64,000 nt of DNA from Chloranthus sessilifolius (Eukaryota; Streptophyta; Magnoliopsida; Chloranthales; Chloranthaceae): positions 45,827,921 to 45,891,920 of the forward strand of contig CM037593.1 in assembly GCA_021018995.1 (NCBI GenBank), in the 5' to 3' direction. The notes below the pieces were generated by a model, which was given only the letters and a program-made list of their open reading frames with translations, had not been told where the DNA came from and did not search any database. This document shows positions 22,576 to 35,865 of the stretch, in pieces. The stretch's first letter is position 1. Every line of letters begins with the position of its first letter. The position numbers and the translations under genes are program-made.

Positions 22576-24774
22576 GAACGTGCACCAGTTACCAACCAAA
22601 TAGAATTAACTGAAGGCCGCCGTTATTTAAACTCCATGAAATTGTATCCATGCCTCACCCGATCAAGTTCAACGGGAATGCATTGACTTCCTTGATTCAA
22701 CAATGGAGATCATTTTTCAAAAAATTGATCGTGGGATAATTGGCATGCAATCAGACGGCCAGTTTTCAATTGCACGTGACAAACATCCCAAACGGTCACC
22801 CTAAAATTAGGTCCACGTCAGTTCAGGGTCTCTTTTTGGGATGCGTACTTCATGAAATCCTTTTAATTGCTCCCTATCAAGATCCTTATTTGGGACAATC
22901 TCAAAGCAGTCGATGCATTTGAATGGGAGATGAGGTGAGGTTTTAGTCTTGCCGGGTATAAGTAATCATACCTTTGTATTTTTTGAGGTCATTAGTATTT
23001 CAGTTCAGGTGTATGTAGTCCACCAACAGCGTGTCCCGTGCAGGATACGGGCGCTATGGTAATGATCTCGGGTCAATTAAGATTATCTAGAATAGAATAG
23101 TAAAATCTTTTTTTAATCCTTAACGTAAGTCCGAAGGCACAGTTCCAGTGACTAAGGAGACAGCAATCTACTTGATAGTGGCGCGTGGCATACTAGCTGT
23201 GTGCCATGTGGACTTTGATCTTGTCGATATTTGTACATCTTGAGTACACGGTCAAACAAGCAGCCAAACTGTATTTATAATTTATGAAAGCGATTGGGCA
23301 ATTTGTGTGACGCAGGTTCAAAGTCATCTTATTGGGCAGTTTGTTGTTCGCAGGTTCAATCTCAAGCTTAGATTGGGCAATTTTTAGGTCGCAGGTTCAA
23401 TGTCGTCTTACTCACAAAAAAAATTGAACAAAAGTTGATATTTGAGTAAGGGTGGAAGTATATTATTTCCACCCGTTTTGCCTTTTAGGACCACAAGCTC
23501 TTGGCTCAAAAAATAAAATAATAAAACAACTGTTTTAGGCCGTGAATCTTTAGATCTTTAGATCATTAGATCAAGACGATGAAGAGTTTGTTTTCGTTCT
23601 AATTTTATGCACAATAGATCTTTAGATAATTTGCACACTTATCAGATGTTGATTCTCGCACACACCAATCAACAGTATTTTATGGAGGAAGAGCATGTGG
23701 TCTTCACAGGAAAGTGTTTTATGGTGGAGGAGCATGTGGGCTTCATAGGAAAAGTGGGAGCAAACAATGCCACCCAGTAAGTAATCGCACGAAATTGGTG
23801 AAGGTGAAGACGCATAGCTTGTGCACGTGGAGGGTGTAAATGTTAGTGCTCCTTTGAGCAGTCTTTCCAACACGTCAAAGTGGACTGTGTTTGGATTCCT
23901 CTTTGGAGGCAAAGAGGAGTTCACTTTAAAGGGCAGGTTTATATTGCTATTTTAAAGAGGCTCAAATTCAGCTTTTTACTGTCCGAAAGAGTTAAGAGCA
24001 CTTACAATCAAACAGTGCTCAATGGTTGCCAGCAAAAAACTGCTCTTTACTTCAATTTACAGATTTTCTAGGGATGCTAAAATCAATGAAAGCTAGCTTT
24101 TGATACAATAGAGCGCAGGGTAAAGGCAGTTTGTTTCTTTGTTACCCTTGTGATAGTGATGGTGATCATGGTTCAAAATTTCGGCCAATAACTCAATTTT
24201 AGGACCAAAACATATCGGTTTCGGTCTCCCACTGCAACGACAACTTGAATCGAAATTTTGGTCCATATATATATGGAGGGAAAATTATTGGCTAAAATTT
24301 CAATTAGAATTCAAATTTTCAGCCGAAATTTCGTTTCAAATTTTCAATTTCGGTCATGCTAAAAACCGAAACTGCTATTTTGATCCTTGGCGATGGTGAG
24401 GAAAGTTAGCCTGAATTTACATCTTCTATGAAAATTTTTTGATCTAATTTCTTTTAAAGCAAATTAGATGCTGGGAATGCCGTGCAGATTCAACACCTGT
24501 GCCGTTTGATGTTAACCCTATGATCTCGTGGAAGATCAGGACTGGAAACTATCTCCATCATTTAATACAAATCAGTCAAATGTCATAAAAGTACGTTAGA
24601 TTTTTACGGTAGCAGATTTTTCCTCCCAATCTCCTATACCATAGATCTTGAGATCATGAGAATAACATCAAGCAATTCCACATGACACACATCCAAAAGG
24701 AACCTGTGTAGGAAGGGCACTAGAACTCGGTACCAAATATAAGCTCAAAAGAAAAGGAGAGAGGCATCCAATTA
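22576..24774. other. Intergenic; one imperfect triple repeat
   Basis: No supportable gene. 23286-23402 holds three imperfect copies of a ~45-bp unit containing 'attgggcaattt' and 'cgcaggttcaa'. 23880-24065 resembles the Tourist-like MITE at 11956, without clear ends. 24165-24390 is rich in 'ccgaaattt' motifs. Confidence 0.5.
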
Positions 24775-25160
24775 GGGTTCCTTTGTTCGCACCCACGCGT
24801 TCTCTGAGAGCTCATGTCTCAAACCCCTTGAAAACCGTTAATTGCTTCGGACCTGATATTGGAGATTGTGTTTCACCCCGATCTTACACACAATCGATCT
24901 TGAGATCATGGTGCACCTATTAGACGGTCTATTTTTTATTTTGTGTGTCGTAGATACCCAAAAAATAGCTCTTCAATCAAATGATACACATTACGCTCAA
25001 ACATGATTTTAAAGGCACCGTCTGATAGGTGCGCTATCATCTCAAGATCCATTTTGTAGAAGATTTGAATGAAAAATGATCTTCATTATCTGATCAGAAG
25101 TAATCAATGATTTTCAAAAAGTCTCGATATAGGGGCTTTCAAAGAACACGTGAACACTTG
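24775..25160. repeat. Fold-back (inverted-repeat) element, copy 2
   Basis: The first half ('gatcttgagatcatg...cctattagacggt') and second half ('accgtctgatagg...catctcaagatcc') are imperfect reverse complements, so the whole can fold. Relative of 20500-20840. No coding potential, boundaries approximate. Confidence 0.55.
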
Positions 25161-25977
25161 CGGGGCGAAGAGAGGTACCCATCCAATTATTGCCGGTCGG
25201 ATAGCTATTATTAATTATAAATTTTCTTAGCTACATTACCCAAATCCCATCCGACTTTAATTATAATGCCTACATCTATGAAAATAAAATATTACGTGCA
25301 GATTATGGTAAAAAGCCTTGTGATGGGTTTGATTAATGCATAAAAATTTCTCTTTATAAGTATTAAAAAAATAAAAATATTATGCACGCATAAGAGAAAA
25401 GCTAGCTTCACTCGGTAGCAGAGAAAGTGCAAGCTGTAAATGAGTTTTCTTTCTCAAAAAGTTATTTTCTTTCAATTTAAATTCATGTGAGTCTCACAAG
25501 AAAGTGAGCTTTAAATTTTTAGAATAAATTGTTCGGAAAATTTTCTTTTTAAATATAGGAAAAGTATACGTGATGAAGCCATTTTATACGTAACTCAAAA
25601 ATAAAAGAAATAATTCTCAGTTCAGGAAAGGTATTTTTTGTGGAACTCAAAACTAATATTTTTTTCGGTAAGCAATCGAAAATAAGGTGAGAATGGTAGA
25701 ATCACCTGATTAGGGCCAAAAGGAGTTTAACTTAGGGAACTAAGAGAGATATTTGAGATTTTGGATAGACTTTAACGGACTTATAATTAAAAGGGCATTT
25801 AAAGTGAGACAGGGATTGTTACCCACAAGTGAGACAGGGATCGTCTCAACATTAAGATTTTTGCGACATTTTTTTTTTAAATTTAAAAATATAACTAGAG
25901 TACCATTTAGCAACAAAGATGCATCCGATATATGTTAACGCCCATATCTAGCTCCCTCGTTCTCTCGGGAGTCAGCA

Positions 25978-25979
<2 letters not shown>
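25161..25979. other. Intergenic, nothing recognised
   Basis: Very AT-rich, no gene or element edge seen. Confidence 0.5.

Positions 25980-26027
<48 letters not shown>
25980..26027. repeat. (AT)n microsatellite
   Basis: 48 bp of AT dinucleotide immediately before a fold-back element. Confidence 0.95.
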
Positions 26028-26028
<1 letters not shown>

Positions 26029-26990
26029 CTCCTGCGTTAAAATATTTTTATACTAATTGATATGGGTGCGACACGTAATGTCTTTTTTGTAAAGTAATGG
26101 GTAATATGGGGCCCACTTTTTCAGTTAGGGTTAAACTTTCGAAATATTTTAAAAGTTATATTCATTTTCAATCGTCACTCTTGACTTTTTAAAAAGTTTT
26201 TTTTCCTTCTCTATCTTTTTCTATAAAAGTGTCACACTTATTTTTCAGGTATATTTTACTCAAAAAATGTGAGCGCCCGATAGCGAAGAACTAGCACCTC
26301 GACAGTGAAGCGCAGGCACCCCGATGGCGAAGCACTGGCACCTTAGCGCAGAAGTGCTGGCGCCTCTAAATCGAGGTGTCGCGCGCTTCTCTAAAATAAA
26401 AGTTAAAAAAAAGGGTGTCGACACCTCATTCCAGGAGTATTGGCGCCTCTATATCGAGGTGTTAGTGCTTCGATATAAAAAATAAATAAATAAATTAGTG
26501 AAGTGCCGAGGTGCGCCTCTATATAGACGCGCCGACGCTTTGCTAATAAATAAATAAATAAATAAAATAATATTTTTTTTAGCGAGGCGCTAATGCCCTA
26601 AAACTAGGCGTCGGCATCCCGGGGCTGGCACCCTGGCGCCGGGGTGCCAGTGCCTCGCTATCGGGGTGGGCATCCCGGCGCTGGCACCCTGGCGTTGGGG
26701 TGTCAATGCCTCGCTATTAGTGTCGGTCCAAGAAGGTTCTAAAGTAAAATATCTAAAAAAAGTAGGTCTGACACTTTCTTGAAAAAATGGAGCGAAGAAA
26801 GATAAAGAAAATAACTTTAAAAAAGTCAAGAATGACGGCTACAAGAGTATTTAACTTTTAAAATATTTTAAAAGTTTAATCCTAATTAGTAAAGTTGGCC
26901 TTATGATACCCATCACTTCACAAAAAAGGCACTATATGTCGTGCCTATATCAATTGGCGTAGAGATATCTCTACGCCCAGACGCATATCT
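26028..26990. mobile_element. Long fold-back element Y1 with GC-rich core
   Basis: Arms of about 230-280 bp are imperfect reverse complements: left 'aattgatatgggtgcgacac' through 'gtgtcacacttatttttcag', right the same blocks inverted, ending near 'gtagagatatctctac'-like sequence. The core (about 26270-26720) is GC-rich and made of degenerate units such as GGCGCCTCTATATCGAGGTG, themselves partly palindromic. No open frame is supportable. Superfamily unknown; the long inverted arms fit a fold-back or Mutator-like MITE. Confidence 0.65.
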
Positions 26991-27004
26991 CCAACCCTCT
27001 CTGT

Positions 27005-27972
27005 ATGCGCCCGGGCGTAGAGATATCTCTACATCAATTGATATGGGTGCGACACATAGCACCCTTTTTATGAAGTGATGGGTGATATAGGGCCAACTTT
27101 ACTAACTAGGGTTACACTTTTAATATATTTTAAAAGTTATATTCCTTTTCAGCCGTCATTCTTAACTTTTTTAAAAGTCTTTTTAAAGTCTTTATCTCTT
27201 CTCTCTTTTTCTAAGAAAGTGTCATACTTAATTTTTCAAGTATATTTTACTCAAAAAATGTGAGCGCCCGATAGCAAAGCGCTAGCACCTTGGCAGCGAA
27301 GCACCGACACTCCGATAGCGAGACGCTGGCACCTCGGCAGCGAAGCGCCAATACTCCGACAGCAAGACGCTGACACCTTGGCGGCGAAGTGTTGGCACCC
27401 CTCTATATCTAGGTATCAACGTTTCGCTAAAAAAAAAAAAAAAAACGGGGCGTCGGCGCCTCATTTCAAGGGCCCCGACACTTCGATAAAAAAATAAAAA
27501 TAAAAATAAATTTTTTTTAGCAAACCGTCGAAGCACTGACGCCTCTGTATAGAGGCCCCAATGCTTCGATTAAAAAAACAAATAATTTTAGCAAGGCGCC
27601 GCAGGCTGACACCCTGGAGCCAGGGTGTTAGCGCTTCGTCTCGCTATCGAGGTGTCGGTGCCTCATTTTCGTGGTGTCGGCGCTTCGTTACTGGGCAACA
27701 ACTTTTTTTGAGTATAATATACTTGAAAAAAATAAGTCTGACACTTTCTTGAAAAAATAGAGAGAAGAAAGATAAAAGAAAGAGACTTTAAAAACGTCAA
27801 GAATGACTGCTGAAAGTTAAATGGTATTTAACTTTTAAAATATTGTAAAAGTGTAACCCTAAGTGGCCCCCATGCCACCCACATCACTTCACAAAATTAA
27901 GGGCGCTATGTGTCGCGCCCATATCAATTGGTGTAGAGATATCTCTACACCTGAGCGCATATCCCCGACCCT
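27005..27972. mobile_element. Long fold-back element Y2, adjacent to Y1
   Basis: Same architecture as Y1. The left arm opens 'atgcgcccgggcgtagagat' and the right arm closes with its inverted counterpart at 27930-27962. The GC-rich core (about 27260-27700) differs in unit number from Y1. The two are separated by only about 14 bp. Confidence 0.7.
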
Positions 27973-28175
27973 ATATATGTTAGTCATCATGTGGCATCTA
28001 TCACAAGGATCAGCTGCGATGACAACTTAGGCAAGGTCGATCATATCTCATAAAAAAAAAATTAATTATTTTTTATGACTTTTCACCGTTAAAAATGTTG
28101 TCAAAGTTTGAAAAAATCAATGCACCAAAAATTTGGGGTGTTACCTTATGTTTGACCTAGCAAATGGAGGGATAA

Positions 28176-28978
28176 TGTAATAACCCGAAATTTTTGAAAA
28201 TGTGGAATCGTTGACCTTTGACGAATTTGTGACCTTTTGACTGATTTGACTTGAGTCAAACATTTGATCTTAGTAACGTAGTCTCAAGCCCCACTTGTAA
28301 TAGTTAGAATTACATGCTAAATGCATTAAATCCCAACTTGTACCTATGTAAAGTGTGTGCGCGTTTGTGCATGTTGCACATGAACCCAAACCCAATAACC
28401 CAACCGGTCACGTGGCACCCAACCGAGTATACGTGTTCGGCATGACGACGAAGCCGCCTTAAACTTTTAAGAATATATTATGTGTGGAAAAGTGAATTTA
28501 AAAATCTTATTTTATTTTATTTTGGCCTTAAATGAAGACCCGTGCACCAACGCACGGTGTGCATGCCTAACACCGAACTAAGGCCAAGCACTTAAATGAG
28601 ACTTCCTTTGGAAGTTTCATTCGGATGTAATTGAAAGAGAAAAAGAGCTTTGAGAAAGAGAAAGAGAAGAGAAGGAGAAGAGCTTTCCCTTGATTTTGCC
28701 TTCGACGTTATTGATCTTCCGCTCAAATCCCCCAGTTTCTTTGATCACTGACACAAGAGAACGCCAATCTTGGACGCGGCTACGGTCGCGAGTTTGAGAG
28801 ATTTCCCCAAACCCTCTTTTGTTCTTGGTGATTTGAAATCCCAAATCCCGTGGATCTCGCCAAAGATCGCTCTATTTCACTTGGGAGAACCGTTGTGGTT
28901 GTTGGATACATCGTGGAGGTTAGGTCTCCGCCACTATGATCGAAGGAATCAAATGATTTTAAACAATCAGGCGTTTGC
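28176..28978 (+). mobile_element. Solo LTR of a second gypsy family (X), left part
   Basis: Starts tgtaataacccgaaattt. It breaks off at tttgc (28974-28978), the target duplication of the element inserted at 28979, and resumes at 48140. It has no dyad array. There is a GA-rich tract at 28630-28680. Confidence 0.65.
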
Positions 28979-29351
28979 TGTGATAGCTCAGATTTCGACG
29001 TCCCGAAACCCGCGCTATCAGTACGACCCTTAAGGCCGTACCTCATAAGCCTGTACGGAATATTGGTATAACCAAGCAACAAAAAAGCATAAGAACTGAA
29101 TCGAACTAAATCTCCAATTCTATATATATATATATAACCATAAAAAAAAATAACCCAAAAGATGATTTTAGTCTCATGCCAACGCATGAGCAAAAGAACC
29201 CACCCGAACTATCAGTGACGTCACAACAGTCGCCCTGGATGGTTCGCCAAAAGAATATATCATTTGTTTAATTACATTTTCTCAAAATAGCTTGACATAC
29301 CAAGCCGTACAGTACTCTCTCAAAAACTAGATCAAAGTACATAGGAGTCCT

Positions 29352-29446
29352 CTAGAAGAAGTCCTCAGGAGGGGGCTCTAAATCCTCCCCAGGTACGTAA
29401 TCTGAATACTCCGGATCTACGCCTCCTGAAGCCGCAAGCACAGGAC
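29352..29446 (-). CDS. LTR-borne short exon ending PPPEDFF (D, 3' LTR)
   Basis: After TACGTCACAG the minus strand reads GPVLAASGGVDPEYSDYVPG then EDLEPPPEDFF and TAG. It is three codons shorter than the A and F copies near the start, an in-frame difference. The proline run uses ccc cct cct. The copy in the 5' LTR of the same element (46157-46255) keeps the EDLEPPPEDFF end but has an internal stop. Confidence 0.4.
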
Positions 29447-30454
29447 CTGTGACGTATAGTCTAAAGGGTGAGCTACATCCAAGCTCAATAGGGAAACAAC
29501 TGAATGAACATATAAGTTAATCTCTCACATATATTCCATGATAATTAGCAGTATGATGTATCAATGAATTAGCTGAAAAATAATTTAAATGACTGAAAAG
29601 ATGCACTGGATGTTATTGTTACTTTACATGTGTTCATTTATCCTCAACTTGCTCATATAAGACAATGATTTGGGTTAAAGACTTAAATCGTAACTTTAAT
29701 ATTCCTCGACTTACTATAGCGTCGAGAGCCCGATGGAATATCCTCCATCATTGTCTAATCAAATCAATTTTCATATCCTTTTTCATTCATTCAATCCTAC
29801 TCAGGTCCCTTTTTCATAGGCGACGGGGTTTAAGTCTCATACATGCGTACATCCCTGAGATGTGTAACTGGTGTACGGATTGACCGCCGTATCGGTCACG
29901 GATATCCTGCTGAGTCAATCGTGGGTATCCCGCCACGTCAGTGAGGTATTCTCCAAACCTTAAATATCAAAAGTGCACTATATATGTTATTCATCGTGTG
30001 ATTGTACTAAATATAGTAGATTAGGCCTTATCGATTTCATTTACTTTGCTTTACATTTTCACATACATCTCTGGGATGTCCAACTCAATGCATCACACAG
30101 ATGCTCTTATCACATTCACATCCCCTGAGGACGTCACATACTTATTTACTTTACTTTGTGTTCATACACACACACACACACACACTTAAGATTCATATTT
30201 ATATGCATAAGTATTCATTTCTATATCACTACATACATACTCTTGCTATTAAAATACATGTTCAAGGCGTTCCTTACCTCACGCGTATAATTCCTCAAGC
30301 GTCAAGATTCAAGGTGTCTCCCATGCTTGCACTCACTCGTACAACCTATGGTACACCATAGCATAAACAAAGCATCAAGAAAGATGCAATAAAGAAGGTA
30401 CAAGACCCTCCTACAATCCCAAAGTCTAAAATAAAAGCCAACAGAAACTGGCCA

Positions 30455-30730
30455 AATCGATTGATCGATCTCCAAAATCGATCAATCAAATCCCCAAAAT
30501 TGATTAATCGAAATTCCAAAATCGATTGATCGATTTCTCAAATCGATCAATCTGTTTTTCCAAGCTCTGATTTTCCAGCCACTAGAGTGCTCAGACGATT
30601 AATCGATTAATCGAAATCCACAAATCGATTGATTGATTTTAAATCAATCAATCGGTTTCGGGCAATTTTGCCCAGCTAACTTTCAAGTTAAAATTGATTG
30701 ATTGATTTTACAAATCGATCAATCAATTTG
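30455..30730. repeat. Dyad array with TTGA/TCAA cores (D, 3' LTR)
   Basis: Units are mostly CGATTGATCG followed 8-12 bp later by CGATCAATCG. Each is not a perfect palindrome alone, but the two are reverse complements, so symmetry is kept at the pair level. The same cores occupy the 5' LTR array (47238-47535). Confidence 0.85.
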
Positions 30731-31348
30731 GACAGAAATCCAGCCCTTTGCGGGCGTTTCTTCCAGCCTTCCTCTCTTTGATTTCTCCTTTCTTTTCTAT
30801 ATTTTTAATTTGACATTTAACCAATCTATCCTAGAGCTAATGCACAACAACATACTCATTCAAATCCAACAAAAACTCACCTCAAATCAACCCTTGGTTG
30901 ATTTAATGGTTTGGCTCAAAGGCTCGGGTTCCTACCTCCGACTCTAACGAACTCCAATCCGTCGTCTTCGGAGTTAATGCTTGAGCACGCCTTCCAATTT
31001 GAATTCGCACTAACTCTCCTTAGCATTTACTCTCTCCCTTCCTCTAGGCTCTCTCTCTCTCTCTCTCTCTCTTCATAAATCCCTAACCACCCAATAAAGA
31101 GAAATAACTTTCCTTTTACTCCTAAGGCTACTTAGTTCATTTCTGATTTTTGGTGCCAAACTCATACACTTATAACAGGTGTGTGTGACTTAAAAGAAAG
31201 AATCCAATCCACACACACACACAAGTACATTCACATCAAACTTACTTAAATCTAAGTCATGAAGTTGATGTTTACTTGTTCAAGCTTTGATCAGTAGGGC
31301 ATGCTTTTCGAGGTCACTGTTCAAAGCCTAAATTTCGGGGATGTTACA

Positions 31349-31366
31349 TTCTCCCCACCTTAGAAA
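31349..31366 (-). other. Polypurine tract of element D
   Basis: The minus strand reads AAGGTGGGGAGAA just before TGTAAC of the 3' LTR. The same tract precedes the LTRs at 36463, 41198 and 61103. Confidence 0.75.
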
Positions 31367-31695
31367 TTTTCGTCCTCGAAAATGTGTGCCCAATGGCTTC
31401 CCTGTGGAATACCCGCACACATTGACAGGTGTGATTTCATTCAAAAGAAAATACCACACATTCTGCATGAAGACGAATTTCATTTTTAATAATTTGGAGT
31501 AATTACGCACAAGTCAAAAGAATGTACTAATTGAAAACGGATCTGCATTCCATACAGCGATTTCCCGTACCAAAATAAGTACAATTCCCAAAATCAATGG
31601 CATTCATGCCAGATAGTTCCTTTCATAACATTTTCAAAATAATTATAATACTCAAAAAGTAATTACGATCCAAAAAGAAAAGCCAACACGAACAA

Positions 31696-33122
31696 TCACG
31701 CCGTCCCATCCCTTGGTTGGTCCTCCTCATCAGCCGCATGCGTACCAGAGCCCGGAGCATTAGGAGTCCATATCCTCACCGCCGCAATGCGCTACTGGTA
31801 ATCAATGGGATACATGTACTGCATCATCTGGTAGAGCAAGGCCTCGTGAAAATTTAGCTTGTGGTCCATGCGTGTGGTGGTCTCCTCCATGCGCAGCTGG
31901 TGCTCCAATATCTGTCGATTGTTCTCCACCATAAGGGTGAGAACATCATGAATATTACTCGGCGCAGGGGCCTAAGATGCTCGCGTCCGGTGAGCTCGTG
32001 CATAAGTAGTAGGAGTGGACTGTGAAGGACCGGGAGGTGACACTGAAGGATGCTCCTCAGGTGGTAATGGGTCATGAGGCTGCTCTCCCTCTACTGGTGG
32101 GTCCTGCTGTGGTGGTGGTGGTGCATCGCCAGCCTGGGTAGGTACTGGTCCCTCAACTAGTAAGGCCTTTTTCAACACTCGGTAGCTACGGCCCACGTAG
32201 CTATGGAATAATATTTCACGTGGTTGGTGGCCTTGCGCTCGGCGGGAGAAATCGTACACTCTGGGGCGTAAGAGTAGCATTCCAACATACTTGAAATCAG
32301 CCAAGCGTAGGGCATATGCTCCTTGGGTCTCAATGGGATGAACCTTTCATCATTTTCCCCTTTATATAAATCATCCCCTCAAAGACAATCTTGGTAGCGT
32401 CGAACCAGCGGTCGCGGAATGTCTCATATATGGCCTGTTGGACCAACTCTACCCGCTCCGTGTCGTGGTGCATAGGGTAAAGATTACAATTGATTATCGA
32501 ATTAAACATCCACATGTAAGGAGGTAGGTCTACCCTCCGTATAGATTTGCCGGAACCCTTATTTCCCCTCGTTAATTCCGTTCTAATTTCCTCATAATCG
32601 ATGAGCTGTGGGAAGGGAGGAAAAAGATTTGTTTCGGGCACGTGGTTTGGGTAGCACTCTAAGGACTCGTGGACATGGCGTCAGGTGAATATGTATTTAC
32701 GACCATCGATCTCGGTCATAACAGTGTCATCTACGCGGCCCTTTTGTAGGTTTTGGCAAAATAATCGCACGAGTCTAGGGTAGTAGTACTCGTGCAACGG
32801 TTTCAAAAGGTTATCGAGACCCGCATTTAGAAGGTATTGTCGGGCCCATTGGGTTTCCCCCTCGATGTCAGAATCGGTAAATAAGGCCTCGTCAATAATG
32901 TATTCGTATTCAAATTGTTTTGCTACCCACCATTCATTTGGTTGGGGAAAATTTTCGAGTGGTGGGGGTGGGGGCAACAATTCGCGTGATGACGTGTCCG
33001 TCGAGTACGATGAATCTAATGCGGATGGTGATGATGATAATGAAGGTGCAGGCGACGTTCTTACGCTGAACCGGTAGCTTAGAGATAGCTTGCTTAGAAG
33101 CTAACCTAGTTTTAGGAGGCAT
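31696..33122 (-). pseudogene. Extra 3' ORF of element D (putative plant transposon protein-like)
   Basis: ATG at 33122 (MPPKTRLASKQ) to a stop at 31696. A basic Ser/Pro-rich N-terminus is followed by a conserved globular part with EWWVAKQFEYEY, YYPRLVRLF, DGRKYIFT, PPYMWMFNSIINCNLYPM and FEGMIYIKGKMM, then a Pro-rich linker and a C-terminal helical segment. It is broken by several frameshifts. The central part resembles the domain annotated in plants as putative plant transposon protein; function is not established. A TATA-like cctatatagg lies at 33366-33375 and a TCGA-dyad array directly upstream of that. Confidence 0.7.
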
Positions 33123-33365
33123 TGTGGGTCTAAAATCAAGAAAACTCAAAAATCTATGGCTGCAACAACTCAAATTGACAGGAAAAGTGAAAAATTAGGG
33201 TTTATCGTGAGCGTTCAATCCGAATGGCTAGGGTTTTGATCCAAAATCTATCCGCAAAGCCTTCAAATCCTAGCTGGTATGGTAGCTAAAAGAGGGAGAA
33301 AAACAGGCGCCCAAATGAAAAAAAACAAATTGAAATTCGAATGGGAAGAAAAATCCCAAATCTGG

Positions 33366-33375
33366 CCTATATAGG
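33366..33375 (-). promoter_or_regulatory. Internal TATA box before the extra ORF (D)
   Basis: CCTATATAGG about 245 bp upstream of the ATG. Spacing and order (array, TATA, telo-box leader, ATG) match elements F and E. Confidence 0.45.
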
Positions 33376-33379
33376 CAAA

Positions 33380-33640
33380 AATCGATTGATCGATTTCAAA
33401 AAGCGATTGAACAATTTTTATAACTTAACATCAGCTTCGCGAAATCGATTGATCGATTTTCAAAATTGATTAATCGAATTCATCTCGATTAATAGATTTT
33501 TGCTGCTATTAAATTTCCAAGTTTTGTATCTCACTGGCGTGTGCCAGTCGTTCGATCGAACAAAATCGATTGATTGATTTCCAAAATCGATTAATCGATT
33601 TGGAAATTGATTAGTCGATTTTGATAGCAAATTTCAAAAA
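33380..33640. repeat. Internal dyad array of element D
   Basis: Several TCGATTGATCGA units with TTAA variants, same core type as this element's LTR arrays. Beyond it, 33641-33922 is the unassigned post-pol spacer, in which I see nothing else. Confidence 0.75.
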
Positions 33641-35431
33641 ATTTTGCATTTTATTTTCTTTCACTTCCTATTGTCATTTTCGTCCGTTTGTCTATGGCTT
33701 TTAGGTAAGTCACTTGCGGACCTTTCGTTTATTCCTTAGCACCTTTTGGCCATCCATTTCTCATGATGCGATTCCCATTAAGCCATGCATTTGAATCGCA
33801 CAACGGTAGATTTACAACTTACATTCGTTTCATTCATTCCTTGAATAAGTTGGCCTAAACGCTCAACTTTTGATTATATAAACGGTTCAAACTTATAAGC
33901 ATACATGTGAAGATACAATTAGTGTGACAGCCTGGATTTCAGCACCCCGAAACCTGTGCCATTAGCACGATCCTCCAGACCGTGCCCCAAAACTATGCAC
34001 GGAACATTGGTATAACAAGCACAATTAAATAAATAACGCAATTAATCTCATAAAGCGGAAAACAGTTAATATGCTCAACTGACATACGCAAAAGACAGTT
34101 CTACTTTCATGCCACTGCATGAACAGAGAACTGACTCGAACCATCGGTGATATACAGATCACCCCAGATGGTTCGCCAAAAGAATAATTCAGTTTAATTA
34201 CATGTTATAAAAATAAAGGCTTGACATACCAAGCCGTACAAATCTGCTTTCAAAACTGACTCTCTATCAAAGTACACAGCAGAGTCTCCTAGAAGAAGTC
34301 CTCGGGTGGAGGCTCCAACTCGTCTCCAGGCGCGTGATCCGAATCACCCGGATCTACGTCTCCCGAAGCCCTACAGCTGCTATCAATGGACCTGCGACGT
34401 ATAGTCTAAAGGGTGAGCTACATCCTAGCTCAATAGGGAACAAATACAGTGAACATATAAGTTAAAACTCACATATATTCCATGATACTCTAAGCATGAT
34501 GTGTCTATGCTTTTGAAAGAAAATAGTTCAAATCTGATGAATTTACATTTAAGTTTACTGGTTGTTAGCATGTTTTACTTTACTGTTGATTTATCATGAA
34601 TGACACTGAACAGGCCTAAAGCAAAACTTAAATCTTCAACTTAAGTAATCCCCGAGCAATATAGCATCGAGCCCCGATGAGATACCCTTCATCGTCATCT
34701 AATTAGACAGTTGTAAAAAATATATTTCCTGAAAATATGACCCAAGCCCCTTTCTCACTAGGCGGCGATGTTAAATATCACACAACATCCCTGGGATGTA
34801 CTTACGGTTACGGATAAACCTCCTCATCGTGTAATGGATTCGGATTCGCCGCAGTCACGGATATCCTCCGCCACGTCATGGGTATCCTCCAAACCTTAAA
34901 TAATAAAAATAGCAAGTACTTTACATATAGTTGTTCATCGTGTAAGTGTGCTATCTTATATCAGTTAGGCCTCAACAGTAATTATTCAATCCTATGTATA
35001 CATCCCTGGGATGTATACATACCCGCATCACACCTGATGCCTTTATTACTTTCTCATCCCCTGGGGATGTCTCAATCTCATTAGATTACTTGTTCTTAGT
35101 TACTTGCATCACACAGATGCCTTTATCACATTCTTGGTGTAACACACACACCCATTTTCACAAAGCTTTTCACAGTTAAAACAACTTCACATTTGATAAT
35201 TATATCACTACATGCATGCTCTTGAAATTAAAGTACATGTTCAAGGTGTTCCCTACCTCAAGTCTTTAAATTTCCCAGCATCAAGGTCCCACGCGGCTCC
35301 TTGTGCTCATGATCACACGTACCACCTATGGTACAACATAACACATGTAACTCATCACTAAATATGTAACAAAGAAGTTCCAAGACCCTCCGAGAATCTC
35401 AAAGCCAAACTAAGAAGTCAAACAAAACTGT

Positions 35432-35865
35432 CAAAGTCGATTAATCGATTCCCAAAATCGATTAATCAAAACACAATTCGATTAATCGATTCCCAAAATC
35501 GATTAATCGAGATTTAAATTCGATTAATCGATCCCAAATCGATTAATCGAAGTCTCTAACTTAATGAAGTCGATTCTTAACTCGAGTAATTGAAATCACA
35601 AAATCGATTAATCGATCCCAAATCGATTAATCAAAATCTGAAATCAATTAATCGAAATTCCAATTCGATTAGTCGATTTCCCCAGGTTACTTTCCTCCAG
35701 TCACTGGAGGTACCCAGTCGATTAGTAGAATTCCAAATCGACTAATCGAAATTCAAATCGACTAATCGAAAACCATTTCAATTAATCGAAATCAGGCTTT
35801 CCTGACTTTTCAACTTCCAGACCAAAATTGATTAATCGAACTCCCATTTCGATTAATCGATTTGG
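35432..35865. repeat. TCGA-TTAA-TCGA dyad array (G LTR)
   Basis: More than a dozen CGATTAATCG or one-mismatch units, including a CGACTAATCG pair near 35738-35766. Confidence 0.85.

Larger units (their letters stand above)
28979..31348 (-). mobile_element. 3' LTR of element D
   Basis: 2,370 bp. Contains the short exon (29352-29446), hairpin cluster near 29040-29330, dyad array 30455-30730 with TCGATTGATCGA / TCGATCAATCGA pairs, a CT microsatellite at about 31050, and a donor-like TTTGAG/GTGAGT near 30880. Confidence 0.85.

Noticed and set aside
23286-23402. Three repeats with a GGTTCAA core, considered as SINE or tRNA B-box
   Set aside because: No A box at the right distance, no tRNA fold and no A-rich or T-rich tail.
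28770-29193. Open frames crossing 28979 on both strands
   Set aside because: They run across the insertion point of element D in LTR X, so they mix two transposons.
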